A DNA stretch of 8,435 nt from an uncultured Bacilli bacterium (GCA_947629075.1 CANRCI010000056.1:1-8435); one strand, 5' to 3'; counted from the stretch's first letter, positions 1 through 7,555 are shown. Made by a program: numbers and translations. Notes: generated by a model not told the origin, from the sequence alone.

Positions 1-189
1 CTCGTAGTAAGCCTTCCCGACGATGGCGCCCTCGCATCAGCACGGTACCATCCTAATTGGATCTTAATTTCGATAACGGTCTAACCGAAAGACTCCAAAG
101 TAGCTTTCTAGTAACTAGCTCACTAAGTTCCACCATACCTTAGCTCTCTATAAAGTATCATTACTATACTCATCTTTTTCAACGTCTTT
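1..189 (-). promoter_or_regulatory. T-box riboswitch, Ala-type (3' end cut by left edge)
   Basis: Read on the minus strand, this is a tRNA-sensing T-box leader. Stem I is closed by AAAGAC (184-189) pairing with GTCTTT (88-93). It carries an AGAGAG motif (144-149) and a distal hairpin CTAAG/CTTAG (139-143 with 123-127) whose loop holds GGTG (131-134), the conserved GNUG. The specifier-loop context GAAAGCTACTTTGGAGTC places GCU (Ala) at 102-104. The T-box sequence AGGATGGTACCGTG lies at 41-54, with the UGGU that pairs to an ACCA tRNA end at 47-50; ACCA matches tRNA-Ala. Downstream, GGCGCCATCGT begins what looks like the terminator 5' arm; TCGT can pair with ACGA at 2-5, but the rest lies outside the window. 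The regulated gene is inferred to be alaS, which in Bacillus sits beside an AI-2E family gene. I see no convincing promoter in the 6 nt after the upstream stop codon. Confidence 0.92.
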
Positions 190-195
190 TATTAT

Positions 196-1341
196 TTAAT
201 TTATTCGTTCCATAATCTCATATTTTTCATCAAAGAATTGAATGATTACTTTACAACATGAGATAACTGGCGTTGCTAAAATCATACCCAGTATACCAAA
301 GAAATGACCAAATAGCAATAGTCCCATAATAATGGTAACCGGATGTAATTTCATCGTTTTACTCATAATCGTCGGTGTTAAGAAATAACTTTCGATAAGT
401 TGACAAACGAGAACGGATATTAGACATCCTAAACCAACACTAGGTGAAATGGTAAATCCCACAACCACTGCTGGAATTCCTCCGATATATGGTCCAAAAT
501 ATGGAATGATATTGGTAACTGCACAGAATAGTCCAAAGACTAATGGTGCTTTCATACCGGCAATACTAAGTCCAATACTCTGACAAATAAATAGACATAA
601 CATAACTAAAAGTGTTCCCTGAACATAATTCTTTAACATTTTGTTTAAGCGATCTGTTAAAGTAATCGTATCTTGGTGATGTCTCTTAGGAAGGAAAGTC
701 AATAAGTGTTCTCTTACACTGTTGAAATCTAGTAACATGTAGAAACCAATAAATAGTCCAAAGAAAATGTTTAAACCACTATCGACAACAATTTTTAATA
801 TTTTAAAGACGGTTGCTGGCACATCAGTTGTCACTGAATGAAGAATCGTATCAAATACAGAATACGTTTCACTCTCTAATACTTCAAGACTTAAATCGTA
901 GTCATTGGCAATATTTACAAGAATATTATCGACACTAGAACGCAAATTTTCAATCGTGGCTGGAGCTTGAGTTACTATTTCTCTAATTTGTGAAGTAAGA
1001 GCTGGCATCATCAAGTTACATACAATAAGTCCGCCACCCAAGAAAACAACATAGACTAAAGCAGCTCCCAAAATTCTCTTTACTCCCTTTTTCTGAAGCA
1101 TAGTAACAATCGGATCGAACAACCAAGCAATGACAATTCCGATAAACAATGGAACAATAATTCCTAGAATCGAAATTACTATTTGGAACAATTTCCATTC
1201 TTTAAAAATATATGTAATTAGAACGATAAAAGCTAAAATGCTAACATAGTACAAAAGACGCATAAAATTTCGACTAAGCTTTATCAATTCATTTAAATTG
1301 CGGTATTGAATTTTATCCGTAGGTTTTTTATTATTTAACAT
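196..1341 (-). CDS. AI-2E family transporter (YrrI-like permease)
   Basis: This 381-aa integral membrane protein belongs to the AI-2E/PerM/TqsA family (PF01594). Hydrophobic segments lie at about residues 30-46, 52-74, 90-112, 185-205, 241-262, 265-282, 286-315 and 334-362. A soluble, amphipathic stretch (about 115-180) follows the first group, as usual in the family. Family hallmarks are the IIPYFGPYIGGIPA loop (278-291), the LTPTIMSK segment (321-328), LHPV (332-335) and FGILGMILATPV (348-359). Length is normal (usually 340-400 aa). Members have been linked to autoinducer-2 export or Na+/H+ antiport, but most, including the alaS-linked ones, have no proven substrate. The ATG is preceded by GAAGAGGTAG about 8 nt upstream. 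It appears to have its own promoter, separated from the upstream train by a terminator, and its stop codon lies 6 nt before the T-box leader. Confidence 0.95.
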   Translation of the reverse strand: MLNNKKPTDKIQYRNLNELIKLSRNFMRLLYYVSILAFIVLITYIFKEWKLFQIVISILGIIVPLFIGIVIAWLFDPIVTMLQKKGVKRILGAALVYVVFLGGGLIVCNLMMPALTSQIREIVTQAPATIENLRSSVDNILVNIANDYDLSLEVLESETYSVFDTILHSVTTDVPATVFKILKIVVDSGLNIFFGLFIGFYMLLDFNSVREHLLTFLPKRHHQDTITLTDRLNKMLKNYVQGTLLVMLCLFICQSIGLSIAGMKAPLVFGLFCAVTNIIPYFGPYIGGIPAVVVGFTISPSVGLGCLISVLVCQLIESYFLTPTIMSKTMKLHPVTIIMGLLLFGHFFGILGMILATPVISCCKVIIQFFDEKYEIMERIN

Positions 1342-1363
1342 ATCTCTACCTCTTCTCTACTAT

Positions 1364-1372
1364 AATATAACA
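1364..1372 (-). promoter_or_regulatory. Extended -10 promoter for the AI-2E transporter gene
   Basis: TGTTATATT on the minus strand fits the extended -10 pattern TGnTATAAT with one mismatch. No good -35 hexamer is visible 16-18 nt upstream, as is common for extended -10 promoters. Transcription would start near 1357, giving a leader of about 16 nt that contains the ribosome binding site. The upstream hairpin terminator supports an independent promoter here. Confidence 0.5.
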
Positions 1373-1430
1373 TATTAGCAAAATAAATTGTTATTTTTTT
1401 ATTAAATTTTATAATTATTGACATTTTCTC

Positions 1431-1464
1431 CAATATAAAAGATCGAGAGTTAAATCTCGATCTT
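1431..1464 (-). terminator. Intrinsic terminator of the recD2 gene train
   Basis: A perfect 10-bp stem (1439-1448 with 1455-1464; core GATCGAGA/TCTCGATC) with a 6-nt loop begins 3 nt after the stop codon of the 51-aa gene. On the minus strand it is followed by a T-rich run (TTTTATATT counting the stem's last bases). It separates the upstream train from the AI-2E gene. Confidence 0.82.
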
Positions 1465-1467
1465 CAA

Positions 1468-1623
1468 TTACATCATATTTTCAATATTCTCGCTAGCAGC
1501 GTGTTCCATCTTTCTTATATTTCTCATTATATCTTTTTCAAAATCAGGGTTATATTTTTTATACATATGATACATTCCATATCCTACCGCACCCATCGCT
1601 GCCATCATCATCATTTTCTTCAT
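1468..1623 (-). CDS. Small Met-rich protein, possible YrzQ/DUF3918-like
   Basis: This 51-aa protein starts MKKMMMMAAMGAVGYGMYHM. A short hydrophobic, Met/Gly/Ala-rich N-terminus (about residues 3-18) is followed by a charged amphipathic helix with alternating Lys/Arg and Asp/Glu and a Met-rich end. It could be a single-span or peripheral membrane peptide. The start is set by an excellent ribosome binding site, GAGGTGAT, 3 nt before the ATG at 1621-1623; a longer in-frame reading from 1665 has no such site. Position between recD2 and the AI-2E gene and overall style recall the small DUF3918 protein YrzQ that I associate with the recD2 region of Bacillus, but family membership is inference from length, N-terminus and context. 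Function is unknown. It is probably the last gene of the train, with the terminator directly behind it. Confidence 0.75.
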   Translation of the reverse strand: MKKMMMMAAMGAVGYGMYHMYKKYNPDFEKDIMRNIRKMEHAASENIENMM

Positions 1624-1698
1624 AATATCACCTCGAATCAAAAATATGACCATACTTAAGTACATTAATATTATGATAGAAAACTATTTATTTATACA

Positions 1699-2970
1699 TT
1701 ATTTTACAAGTTCAACTGATGTGAAATAATATGAACCATTACTAATCGTAAATGTATATTTATAAGTATCTAATTTATCGTAGTAATTAGATAAGTCACA
1801 TGCTGCTTTATCAGGACAAGTAAATCCTTCAGCAAGTGGCGTTGCTTTATCGACTTTCGTATAAACTACTCCATCTTCAGCAATATAAGCAGGTGCTACA
1901 TAAAGTTCAAGTGTTGTCTCAGTAGTAACGGAATTTTTAACTTTTGTAATTACACTATCAGTATTAGTAGCAGTTGGAATATTAGCCGTTAAAACTAAAT
2001 TTCCATCAGCACCTTTAGTAAGAATTCCGGCAATATCTTCATATTGATAAGTAGCATTAGGTCCAAATACTTCAACGAATGAACTATTTAAAGTAGCTTC
2101 TTCTAATACGTAATTTCCTTCAGCATTTTGATTTAATTGTGTTAGGTCTAAATTTTTAACGGCTAGAGCTAATTTAACTTTATTCTGCATTGTTGCAACA
2201 TCTAATTTATCTTGAGCATAATAATAATTCATATTATTTAAATTATTAGTGCTGTCGACATATGATGGTACTTCCAATCTCAATAGAAGAGTATCAGCAT
2301 TTTCATTAATCGTTGCGTCGTAATTGACAGTTGGAGTATTTTCGGTATTTTCGTTTGGCGTTGTCTCCTGCTCTTCGGTATCATTTTCATTATTGTTAGC
2401 AGGTGTTTCTTCTTTCATCATCGGTAAAACGTAGAAAACGACTACTGCTGCTAAAACGACGATTAACAACAACATAACAATTAGTCTAGTTTTGTTAGCT
2501 TTTGGCTTTTCACCAATTGTACCATCAGCATTTACTTTAACTTCATCACCTGATGTTGTTGCTGGTTGGGCTTCCGTAGTAGCTGGAGCGGGCGTACTTG
2601 CTGGTTGAGCTGGTGCTACAGGAGTCTCACTAGCTGGCGCTGGTTGAGGTGTTGTTCCTGCTATTGCAGGGGCAGTAGGAGTTACAGTTGCAGGCTCACT
2701 AGGAGTTTCAGTAGCTGGTTGACTAGCTGGCTCTTCGATAACTAAAGTTTCCTCGGCTGGAGCAGTCTGTGGTGCTGGTGCTTCGGCTGGTGCTGGCTCA
2801 GTTTGAGGAGTGGTAGTAGTCTCTGTCTTAGGTGTTTCTTCAGGTTTAGCCTCCTCTACTTTAGGAGCTTCACTTTTTTCTTCATCAGCAAATAGGTCTT
2901 CGACTACGACTCCGTCTCCGACGCTTTTTTTATGTTCATCTTCTTTTTCTAATTCTTTATTCTCATCCAT
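1699..2970 (-). CDS. Single-pass membrane protein with Pro/Ala/Thr-rich region, unknown
   Basis: I do not recognise the family. The protein is 423 aa when started at MDENKELEK, where AAAGGAG lies 9 nt before the ATG; the alternative start 18 codons upstream (3024) lacks a comparable site. Order of parts: an acidic N-terminus (1-34) with no signal peptide; a long Pro/Ala/Thr/Glu-rich low-complexity stretch (about 35-139); a Lys-rich segment; one strong transmembrane helix (about 163-185, LIVMLLLIVVLAAVVVFYVL); an Asn/Glu/Thr linker (about 186-216); and a C-terminal domain of about 200 aa rich in Asn, Tyr and Thr, with two cysteines (385 and 391, in CPDKAAC) that could form a disulfide. Basic residues just before the helix predict N-in topology, so the Pro-rich arm would be cytoplasmic and the C-terminal domain outside. 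It lies 63 nt after the WG-like gene, so co-transcription is likely. No binding or catalytic motif is visible. Confidence 0.85.
   Translation of the reverse strand: MDENKELEKEDEHKKSVGDGVVVEDLFADEEKSEAPKVEEAKPEETPKTETTTTPQTEPAPAEAPAPQTAPAEETLVIEEPASQPATETPSEPATVTPTAPAIAGTTPQPAPASETPVAPAQPASTPAPATTEAQPATTSGDEVKVNADGTIGEKPKANKTRLIVMLLLIVVLAAVVVFYVLPMMKEETPANNNENDTEEQETTPNENTENTPTVNYDATINENADTLLLRLEVPSYVDSTNNLNNMNYYYAQDKLDVATMQNKVKLALAVKNLDLTQLNQNAEGNYVLEEATLNSSFVEVFGPNATYQYEDIAGILTKGADGNLVLTANIPTATNTDSVITKVKNSVTTETTLELYVAPAYIAEDGVVYTKVDKATPLAEGFTCPDKAACDLSNYYDKLDTYKYTFTISNGSYYFTSVELVK
2554..2868 (-). other. Pro/Ala/Thr-rich low-complexity coding tract
   Basis: About 105 codons inside the 423-aa gene are dominated by Pro, Ala, Thr, Glu and Gln in irregular PA, TP, PAP and ETP units. 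The DNA is more G+C-rich than its surroundings because of Ala and Pro codons. The units are degenerate rather than exact tandem copies, so it reads as a flexible arm, but such tracts can vary in length between strains. Confidence 0.7.
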
Positions 2971-3033
2971 CTTATTATTCTCCTTTATATTATATATCGT
3001 ACTAAAATTTTTATTATTTTTCAACCCAAATAA

Positions 3034-4632
3034 TTAGATAAAGAAATTTATGCGATAATATTTGACAGTTCCATCAGTAAATGTAGTTTTGTAATATTCA
3101 AAATTATCTTTTGTCTTAAAGAGATATTCCATCTTACTAACATTATTAAGTTCTTCTAGAAGTTCACCACTTTCATTAATGATGTGATAATTATGGTCAA
3201 ATATGTAGATACCACTCACACTGTTAACAGTACTAATTACCCGAGGAGCATCCCTATATTCACCAGATAAATCTTCACTTTTAATCTCTTTTTTCTTCTT
3301 TAAATCATAATATTTTACATCGTTATCACCACAGTAATAATTAACGATATCATGGTCACTAAAACCATTAAAGGTAATTGGATCATCAGAACAAGATAAC
3401 TTCGTTACTTCTTTGCCCTTACTATCTAGTAATGTTACTGAATCATCACTAGTAGTATCAGCATAATAGTATTCACCTTTAGAAAAGTTATAATACCTAG
3501 TTAAAAAATAGTAAGCTGTCTCATGATAAGAGTTATCACTATCGATGACAACTAGGCGTTTTACGTTATCATTTATATAATAGAAATAATTTTGATCATT
3601 ATGGATATCGTATCCGCCACCAAAACTGTTATCAGTCGCATCACGAAGATTATAATTACCATCAGTTTTATATTTGTACGCAATTATTTCTTTTTGATTT
3701 TTATCTAAGAGAGCTAACTTTTTATCTTTTAAGACCACATAATTATCGCCCACTTTTATAATACCATCGTATTTAAAAGGAACTATCTCTTTACCAGATG
3801 CGTCGATAACGCCGTACTTATTATCCTTTTTAGCATATAAAATACTATCAGTAACAGTAACTAAATCATCGTACTTAAAATCGATTTTTAATTTACCATC
3901 ATAACTCATCAAACCATATTTTTTATTTTGGTCATTTTTTACAACTATATAATCTGAACTAAAACTAAAGACGGAACCAGATTCATCATTAGGTGCATTA
4001 TTACCTACTATGTGCCAATTAGAATCTAAGGTAAGTGGTGTCAAAGTCGTTTTATCAACGATATTAATTTTGCCATCATTGTAAAGAGTGATATGTGATT
4101 TAGCATTACCAGTTACTAAATTAAGTTGCCCAGTAAATTCTTTTTTTTCACCCGTTTTGATGTTATATATGACACTTGTATTTTTATCCTCATCATTTAT
4201 TAAAGCATAATCTTCATCGACGAATTGACCAACGGAAAAACTATTCTCAAAAAACTTTACTGCGATATAACGACTATCGGGATCACTAGAATCTTTATAC
4301 ATCTTAATTTCGTCACTAGACTTTAACTCTGCTACTACTTTAGTATTTCTCTTTAAATAATAAATTATACTGTCATCCACATCACTGATACTTATGTAAT
4401 ATCCATCATAAAAACTAGACGCTACGATATCATTACCAGAATTCACTTCGACATTGTTAATAGATTCCACTTTCGGAAGTTCACTAACCTCTTCAAATCT
4501 CTTAATCTTTTCATGTCTTTCATATGGCTCATCTTTTTTAGGTGCTAAAACCAAAAAATAAACACCAACCGCAATGACAGCTATTCCCAAGATAACTAAA
4601 ACTACACCAATTATCTTTTTTACTTTATTCAT
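3034..4632 (-). CDS. Membrane-anchored WG-repeat-like protein
   Basis: This 532-aa protein has a Lys-flanked N-terminal hydrophobic segment (about 7-29) followed by KKDE and no lipobox Cys, so it is most likely an uncleaved signal anchor with about 500 residues outside. The middle has at least three units resembling WG/KWG repeats (PF14903): KYGLMSYDGKLKIDFKYDDL at 238-257, KYGVIDASGKEIVPFKYDGI at 272-291, and a weaker KLALLDKNQKEIIAYKY at 305-321. Tyr replaces the usual Trp. Flanking regions repeat the pattern of short beta strands with Asp/Gly turns, suggesting a propeller-like or solenoid fold throughout. Such repeats usually bind or scaffold; no catalytic site is visible. The ATG lies inside the end of recD2 (8-nt overlap) with GGGAG 8 nt upstream, so translational coupling is likely. 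The link to recD2 function is unknown. Confidence 0.85.
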   Translation of the reverse strand: MNKVKKIIGVVLVILGIAVIAVGVYFLVLAPKKDEPYERHEKIKRFEEVSELPKVESINNVEVNSGNDIVASSFYDGYYISISDVDDSIIYYLKRNTKVVAELKSSDEIKMYKDSSDPDSRYIAVKFFENSFSVGQFVDEDYALINDEDKNTSVIYNIKTGEKKEFTGQLNLVTGNAKSHITLYNDGKINIVDKTTLTPLTLDSNWHIVGNNAPNDESGSVFSFSSDYIVVKNDQNKKYGLMSYDGKLKIDFKYDDLVTVTDSILYAKKDNKYGVIDASGKEIVPFKYDGIIKVGDNYVVLKDKKLALLDKNQKEIIAYKYKTDGNYNLRDATDNSFGGGYDIHNDQNYFYYINDNVKRLVVIDSDNSYHETAYYFLTRYYNFSKGEYYYADTTSDDSVTLLDSKGKEVTKLSCSDDPITFNGFSDHDIVNYYCGDNDVKYYDLKKKKEIKSEDLSGEYRDAPRVISTVNSVSGIYIFDHNYHIINESGELLEELNNVSKMEYLFKTKDNFEYYKTTFTDGTVKYYRINFFI

Positions 4633-6841
4633 TATCTTTTCTCCCTTTTACTCTTTTTATCAATTTATCTTTTAAAGTAGTACGTCTAGAATCAGATTCA
4701 TTATTCAGTGACGCTCTTAAAAGAGCATTGTAATCACCGACGATAAACAATTCTTTTTTACTACGCGTTATCCCCGTATAGTAAAGTTTACGATATAACA
4801 TTTTGGAATAACCGGAAACAACCGGAATAATTACAGTTTTAAACTCACTACCTTGCGATTTATGAATACTAATCGCATAACCATGTTTAAATTTTGAAAA
4901 ATTACTAGGAGTAAACTTTACCAAATTACCATCGAAATCAATAATGATCTCTTTCTTATCAATACTGTGAATAATTCCGATATCGCCATTAAAGATATTT
5001 TCTTCTGGCATATTCGAAAGCTGTAAAACTTTATCATGTTCACGATAAATTATATCACCTATTTTAATTTCTTTTTTATTTTTATCGTGCGGATTGAAAA
5101 TTTCTTGCGCTATTTTATTAATATTGTCAATTCCATTTAACGTTTTATACATCGGAACTAAAATCTGAAAATCTTTGTAGTCAGCTTTTTTATAACTGTT
5201 GCACAACTTTTCAATGCGCTTTAATACCTTTTCATCGCTCTCTTCATAAAGAGTAAGATCACTACCTTTGTTAAAAATCGTCTTATCCAATTTCCCATCA
5301 TTGAATTCATATGCTAAATTGATGATATTACTACCCTCTTTTTGACGATATAGTTGGCGTAACTTAACAGAATTTACTACTTCACTTTCGATTAAGTCTT
5401 TTAATACTTGTCCAACTCCAACACTGGGAAGTTGATTGTAGTCACCAACGATGATCAGTTTAGTATCCGTTTTTAGACCTTTTAAAAGACTGGCGAATAA
5501 TTTTAGATCAATCATACTACTCTCGTCGATGATGACGAGTTCTTTTTTACTGCGATTGAATTCATTAATTTGAAAAGCATTGGTATCTTTATTCCATTTT
5601 AAGAAACGGTGGATTGTCGAAGAAGGACAGATGGCCTTCTCACTAAGACGTTTACTAGCTCTCCCAGTCGGAGCTAAAAGAGCAATTTTTTCTACTAACT
5701 CCTCAAATTTCAGTTTATTCATATCTTGATATAGATCAATGATTGCCTTGATAATAGTCGTTTTACCAGTACCAGGACCACCAGTTATTATCAATATATC
5801 GTTTAAAAAAGATGATCTAATCGCCTTTAATTGGTCATCGTTATAAGCGATATCTAGCTCTGTCTCTGAAGCAGCAATTTTTTTATTAATCTTAGTCAAC
5901 AACTTCTTCTGTTCTTCTTTAGTGTAACCCTTTTTATTAACTAGATACTTAATTCTTCTTACGACATAATCTTCGTCATCATACAAGTCTTTTAAATAAA
6001 ATCTCTCTTCTTCGTTGACTAATTTACCATCTTTAATCAATTCTTCTAGCGTCTTTACAAATTGTTCTTTTTCGATTTCTAGTTTCAAAAGCCGATTAGT
6101 ATAAGTATATATTTCATTTATTTTTAAATAGACGTCACCACTCAGATTGCACAATTCATCCATCGTATAGAGAATGCCACTTTTAACGCGTCTCGTATCA
6201 TCTCTTTCGTAGTCGTGTTTTAAGGCAATGCTGTCAATCTTTTTAAACGTTATATCGTTTATCTCATCGCATATCTGATACAAATTATTACTGATTACAT
6301 TAGAAGTTAACGAGCGATAGCGGTTGTAGATAATCATACTTTCACGAGTAGTAAATCCCAAATCGTTTAGTTCAATCAAAGTCTGATAACTGGATTCATA
6401 ATTTTCTAGCGTATCGTGAATCAAGTCAGCTTGTTTTTTGGTAATAGATGGCACTAAAAGCAGATTATCCGGATTTTCTAAAATGATATTCAACGTCTCT
6501 TTTCCTAAAACATCGACAATCTTTTGGGCCTTTTTCTCGCCCAATCCTTTGAATAGACCACTCGCCAAGAATTCGACGATGGCATCTTTTTCTTCCGGTT
6601 TACATCTCTCATAACTTTCAGTACTGAACTGTTCACCATATTTGGGATGAATGACAAAATTACCCCTTAATATGTAAGTATCCAATTCATTAAGTTCGTG
6701 GAAGTAACCGGTAAAAGTTATTGTTCTTCCTACAAAATCCGCATTCTCAGGATCAGTTTCTAGCACTTTAAAAAGACCTACAGTATAACCATTTTCGCCA
6801 GTAAACAAACTCCTTCTATAACTTCCTTTTATATATTGCAC
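4625..6841 (-). CDS. recD2: ATP-dependent 5'-3' DNA helicase RecD2
   Basis: This 738-aa cytoplasmic superfamily 1B helicase is of the RecBC-independent RecD2 (YrrC) type. The N-terminus has the OB-like start typical of RecD2 (NGYTVGLFKV, 17-26) and helix-hairpin-helix elements (about 97-113 and 128-141). The motor carries Walker A GGPGTGKTT (354-362), motif Ia APTGRASKRL (390-399), Walker B VIIDESS (436-442), motif III GDYNQLPSVGVG (466-477), motif IV RQLYRQ (495-500), motif V ISIHKSQGSEF (657-667) and motif VI YYTGITRSKK (687-696). All key residues are present. RecD2 unwinds DNA with a 5' single-stranded end; in Bacillus it is linked to repair and replication-fork integrity. Length fits the family (about 715-800 aa). 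The start is GTG, set by GGTGAT 3 nt upstream; the ATG 2 nt earlier is out of frame and stops after four codons. It follows the 231-aa gene by 18 nt and overlaps the next gene by 8 nt. Confidence 0.97.
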   Translation of the reverse strand: MQYIKGSYRRSLFTGENGYTVGLFKVLETDPENADFVGRTITFTGYFHELNELDTYILRGNFVIHPKYGEQFSTESYERCKPEEKDAIVEFLASGLFKGLGEKKAQKIVDVLGKETLNIILENPDNLLLVPSITKKQADLIHDTLENYESSYQTLIELNDLGFTTRESMIIYNRYRSLTSNVISNNLYQICDEINDITFKKIDSIALKHDYERDDTRRVKSGILYTMDELCNLSGDVYLKINEIYTYTNRLLKLEIEKEQFVKTLEELIKDGKLVNEEERFYLKDLYDDEDYVVRRIKYLVNKKGYTKEEQKKLLTKINKKIAASETELDIAYNDDQLKAIRSSFLNDILIITGGPGTGKTTIIKAIIDLYQDMNKLKFEELVEKIALLAPTGRASKRLSEKAICPSSTIHRFLKWNKDTNAFQINEFNRSKKELVIIDESSMIDLKLFASLLKGLKTDTKLIIVGDYNQLPSVGVGQVLKDLIESEVVNSVKLRQLYRQKEGSNIINLAYEFNDGKLDKTIFNKGSDLTLYEESDEKVLKRIEKLCNSYKKADYKDFQILVPMYKTLNGIDNINKIAQEIFNPHDKNKKEIKIGDIIYREHDKVLQLSNMPEENIFNGDIGIIHSIDKKEIIIDFDGNLVKFTPSNFSKFKHGYAISIHKSQGSEFKTVIIPVVSGYSKMLYRKLYYTGITRSKKELFIVGDYNALLRASLNNESDSRRTTLKDKLIKRVKGRKDNE

Positions 6842-6859
6842 ATTATCACCATCCGCAAG

Positions 6860-7555
6860 TTAAGATATCAAGCCATTACAATCCATGTCCTTAAACAAAT
6901 TCTTAACCTTTAAATCATTTCTTCTCTCTTTATATATGTAGTGATACTCACTACCGATTAAAGCATTGGGATATCCTTTTTTCAAGTTGTTACAAGTCGT
7001 AAAATCTAAAGTGTATACAGAATCAAAAATCTTTACTTTAGAACTACTATCCAAAGATGTATAGAATATCTTTACGATATCATTATCGATTTCAAAGAAG
7101 TCACTCGGTTTAAAACTTTCCCAACTGTTCATCTTACCCAAGTGCATTACCACTCCATCTATTGTAACAGTTCGATAAACTTCTTCTATCTCACCATTAT
7201 TATTAAATATATAAAGGCTCTTTTCCTCACCGTTATTAGTCAAAACAAATAGTAAATTATCGAATAAGACAACTTGCTTTAAAATCGTTTCATGCGTAGT
7301 AAAGATTGTCTTATCATTGAGATCAATCGAATCGATGTTATAAGTTATACGATAAGTATTATTATTAATCGTCACTTTCTGACTACGAGATAGTGTAGCA
7401 TCATCGTATAGATCAATCGTTTTAAAGACCTCTTCACGTGGAATAGATGCATCATCAGACGGCTTCTTCTCCTCTTCAGTATTATAAAAAATTATATATG
7501 AACCAATTATTGCTAAAATTAAAAGCAAACAATATTTTATGATATCTCTCTTCAT
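6860..7555 (-). CDS. Membrane-anchored extracytoplasmic protein, unknown
   Basis: I do not recognise the family. The 231-aa protein begins with a basic MKRD and a hydrophobic segment (about 6-24, IIKYCLLLILAIIGSYIIFY). An acidic linker and a domain of about 180 residues rich in beta-forming, Asn- and Asp-bearing stretches follow, such as SLYIFNNNGEIEEVYRT around 113-129. There is no lipobox, so an uncleaved signal anchor with the bulk outside is the simplest reading. The domain loosely resembles the strand/turn texture of the WG-like protein two genes downstream, but I see no clear repeat or motif. The ATG has GGTGAT 3 nt upstream, and an extended -10 lies just before it, making this the likely first gene of the train that includes recD2 (18-nt gap). 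Confidence 0.8.
   Translation of the reverse strand: MKRDIIKYCLLLILAIIGSYIIFYNTEEEKKPSDDASIPREEVFKTIDLYDDATLSRSQKVTINNNTYRITYNIDSIDLNDKTIFTTHETILKQVVLFDNLLFVLTNNGEEKSLYIFNNNGEIEEVYRTVTIDGVVMHLGKMNSWESFKPSDFFEIDNDIVKIFYTSLDSSSKVKIFDSVYTLDFTTCNNLKKGYPNALIGSEYHYIYKERRNDLKVKNLFKDMDCNGLIS

Noticed and set aside
1016..1198. 60-codon minus-strand reading frame inside the AI-2E gene
   Set aside because: It is out of frame within a clear membrane protein gene, has no ribosome binding site and its Cys/Ser-rich product looks like no protein; a shadow.
1415..1440. TTGACA on the plus strand in the gap beside the terminator
   Set aside because: No -10 hexamer stands at 16-18 nt and no plus-strand gene follows.
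1653..1662. Palindrome TACTTAAGTA between the 423-aa and 51-aa genes
   Set aside because: Ten-bp palindromes are expected by chance in AT-rich DNA; nothing links it to a promoter or operator.
1624..1665. Longer N-terminus for the 51-aa protein
   Set aside because: The extension would translate through the GAGGTGAT ribosome binding site that serves the internal ATG.
2989..2994. TATAAT on the minus strand before the 423-aa gene
   Set aside because: It sits so close to the ribosome binding site that transcription would start inside it, there is no TG extension or -35, and the gap to the upstream gene is short; co-transcription is simpler.
2971..3024. Longer N-terminus for the 423-aa protein
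   Set aside because: The upstream ATG lacks a ribosome binding site, while the ATG at 2968-2970 has AAAGGAG at good spacing.
2810..3037. 75-codon plus-strand reading frame rich in Ser
   Set aside because: It is antisense to the Pro/Ala/Thr-rich tract and start region of the 423-aa gene; the Ser runs come from the complement of that biased sequence.
4625..6841. RecD2 as a conjugative relaxase-helicase (TraA-type) or phage helicase
   Set aside because: It has the RecD2 N-terminal OB and helix-hairpin-helix layout, no relaxase domain, and a chromosomal housekeeping neighbourhood.
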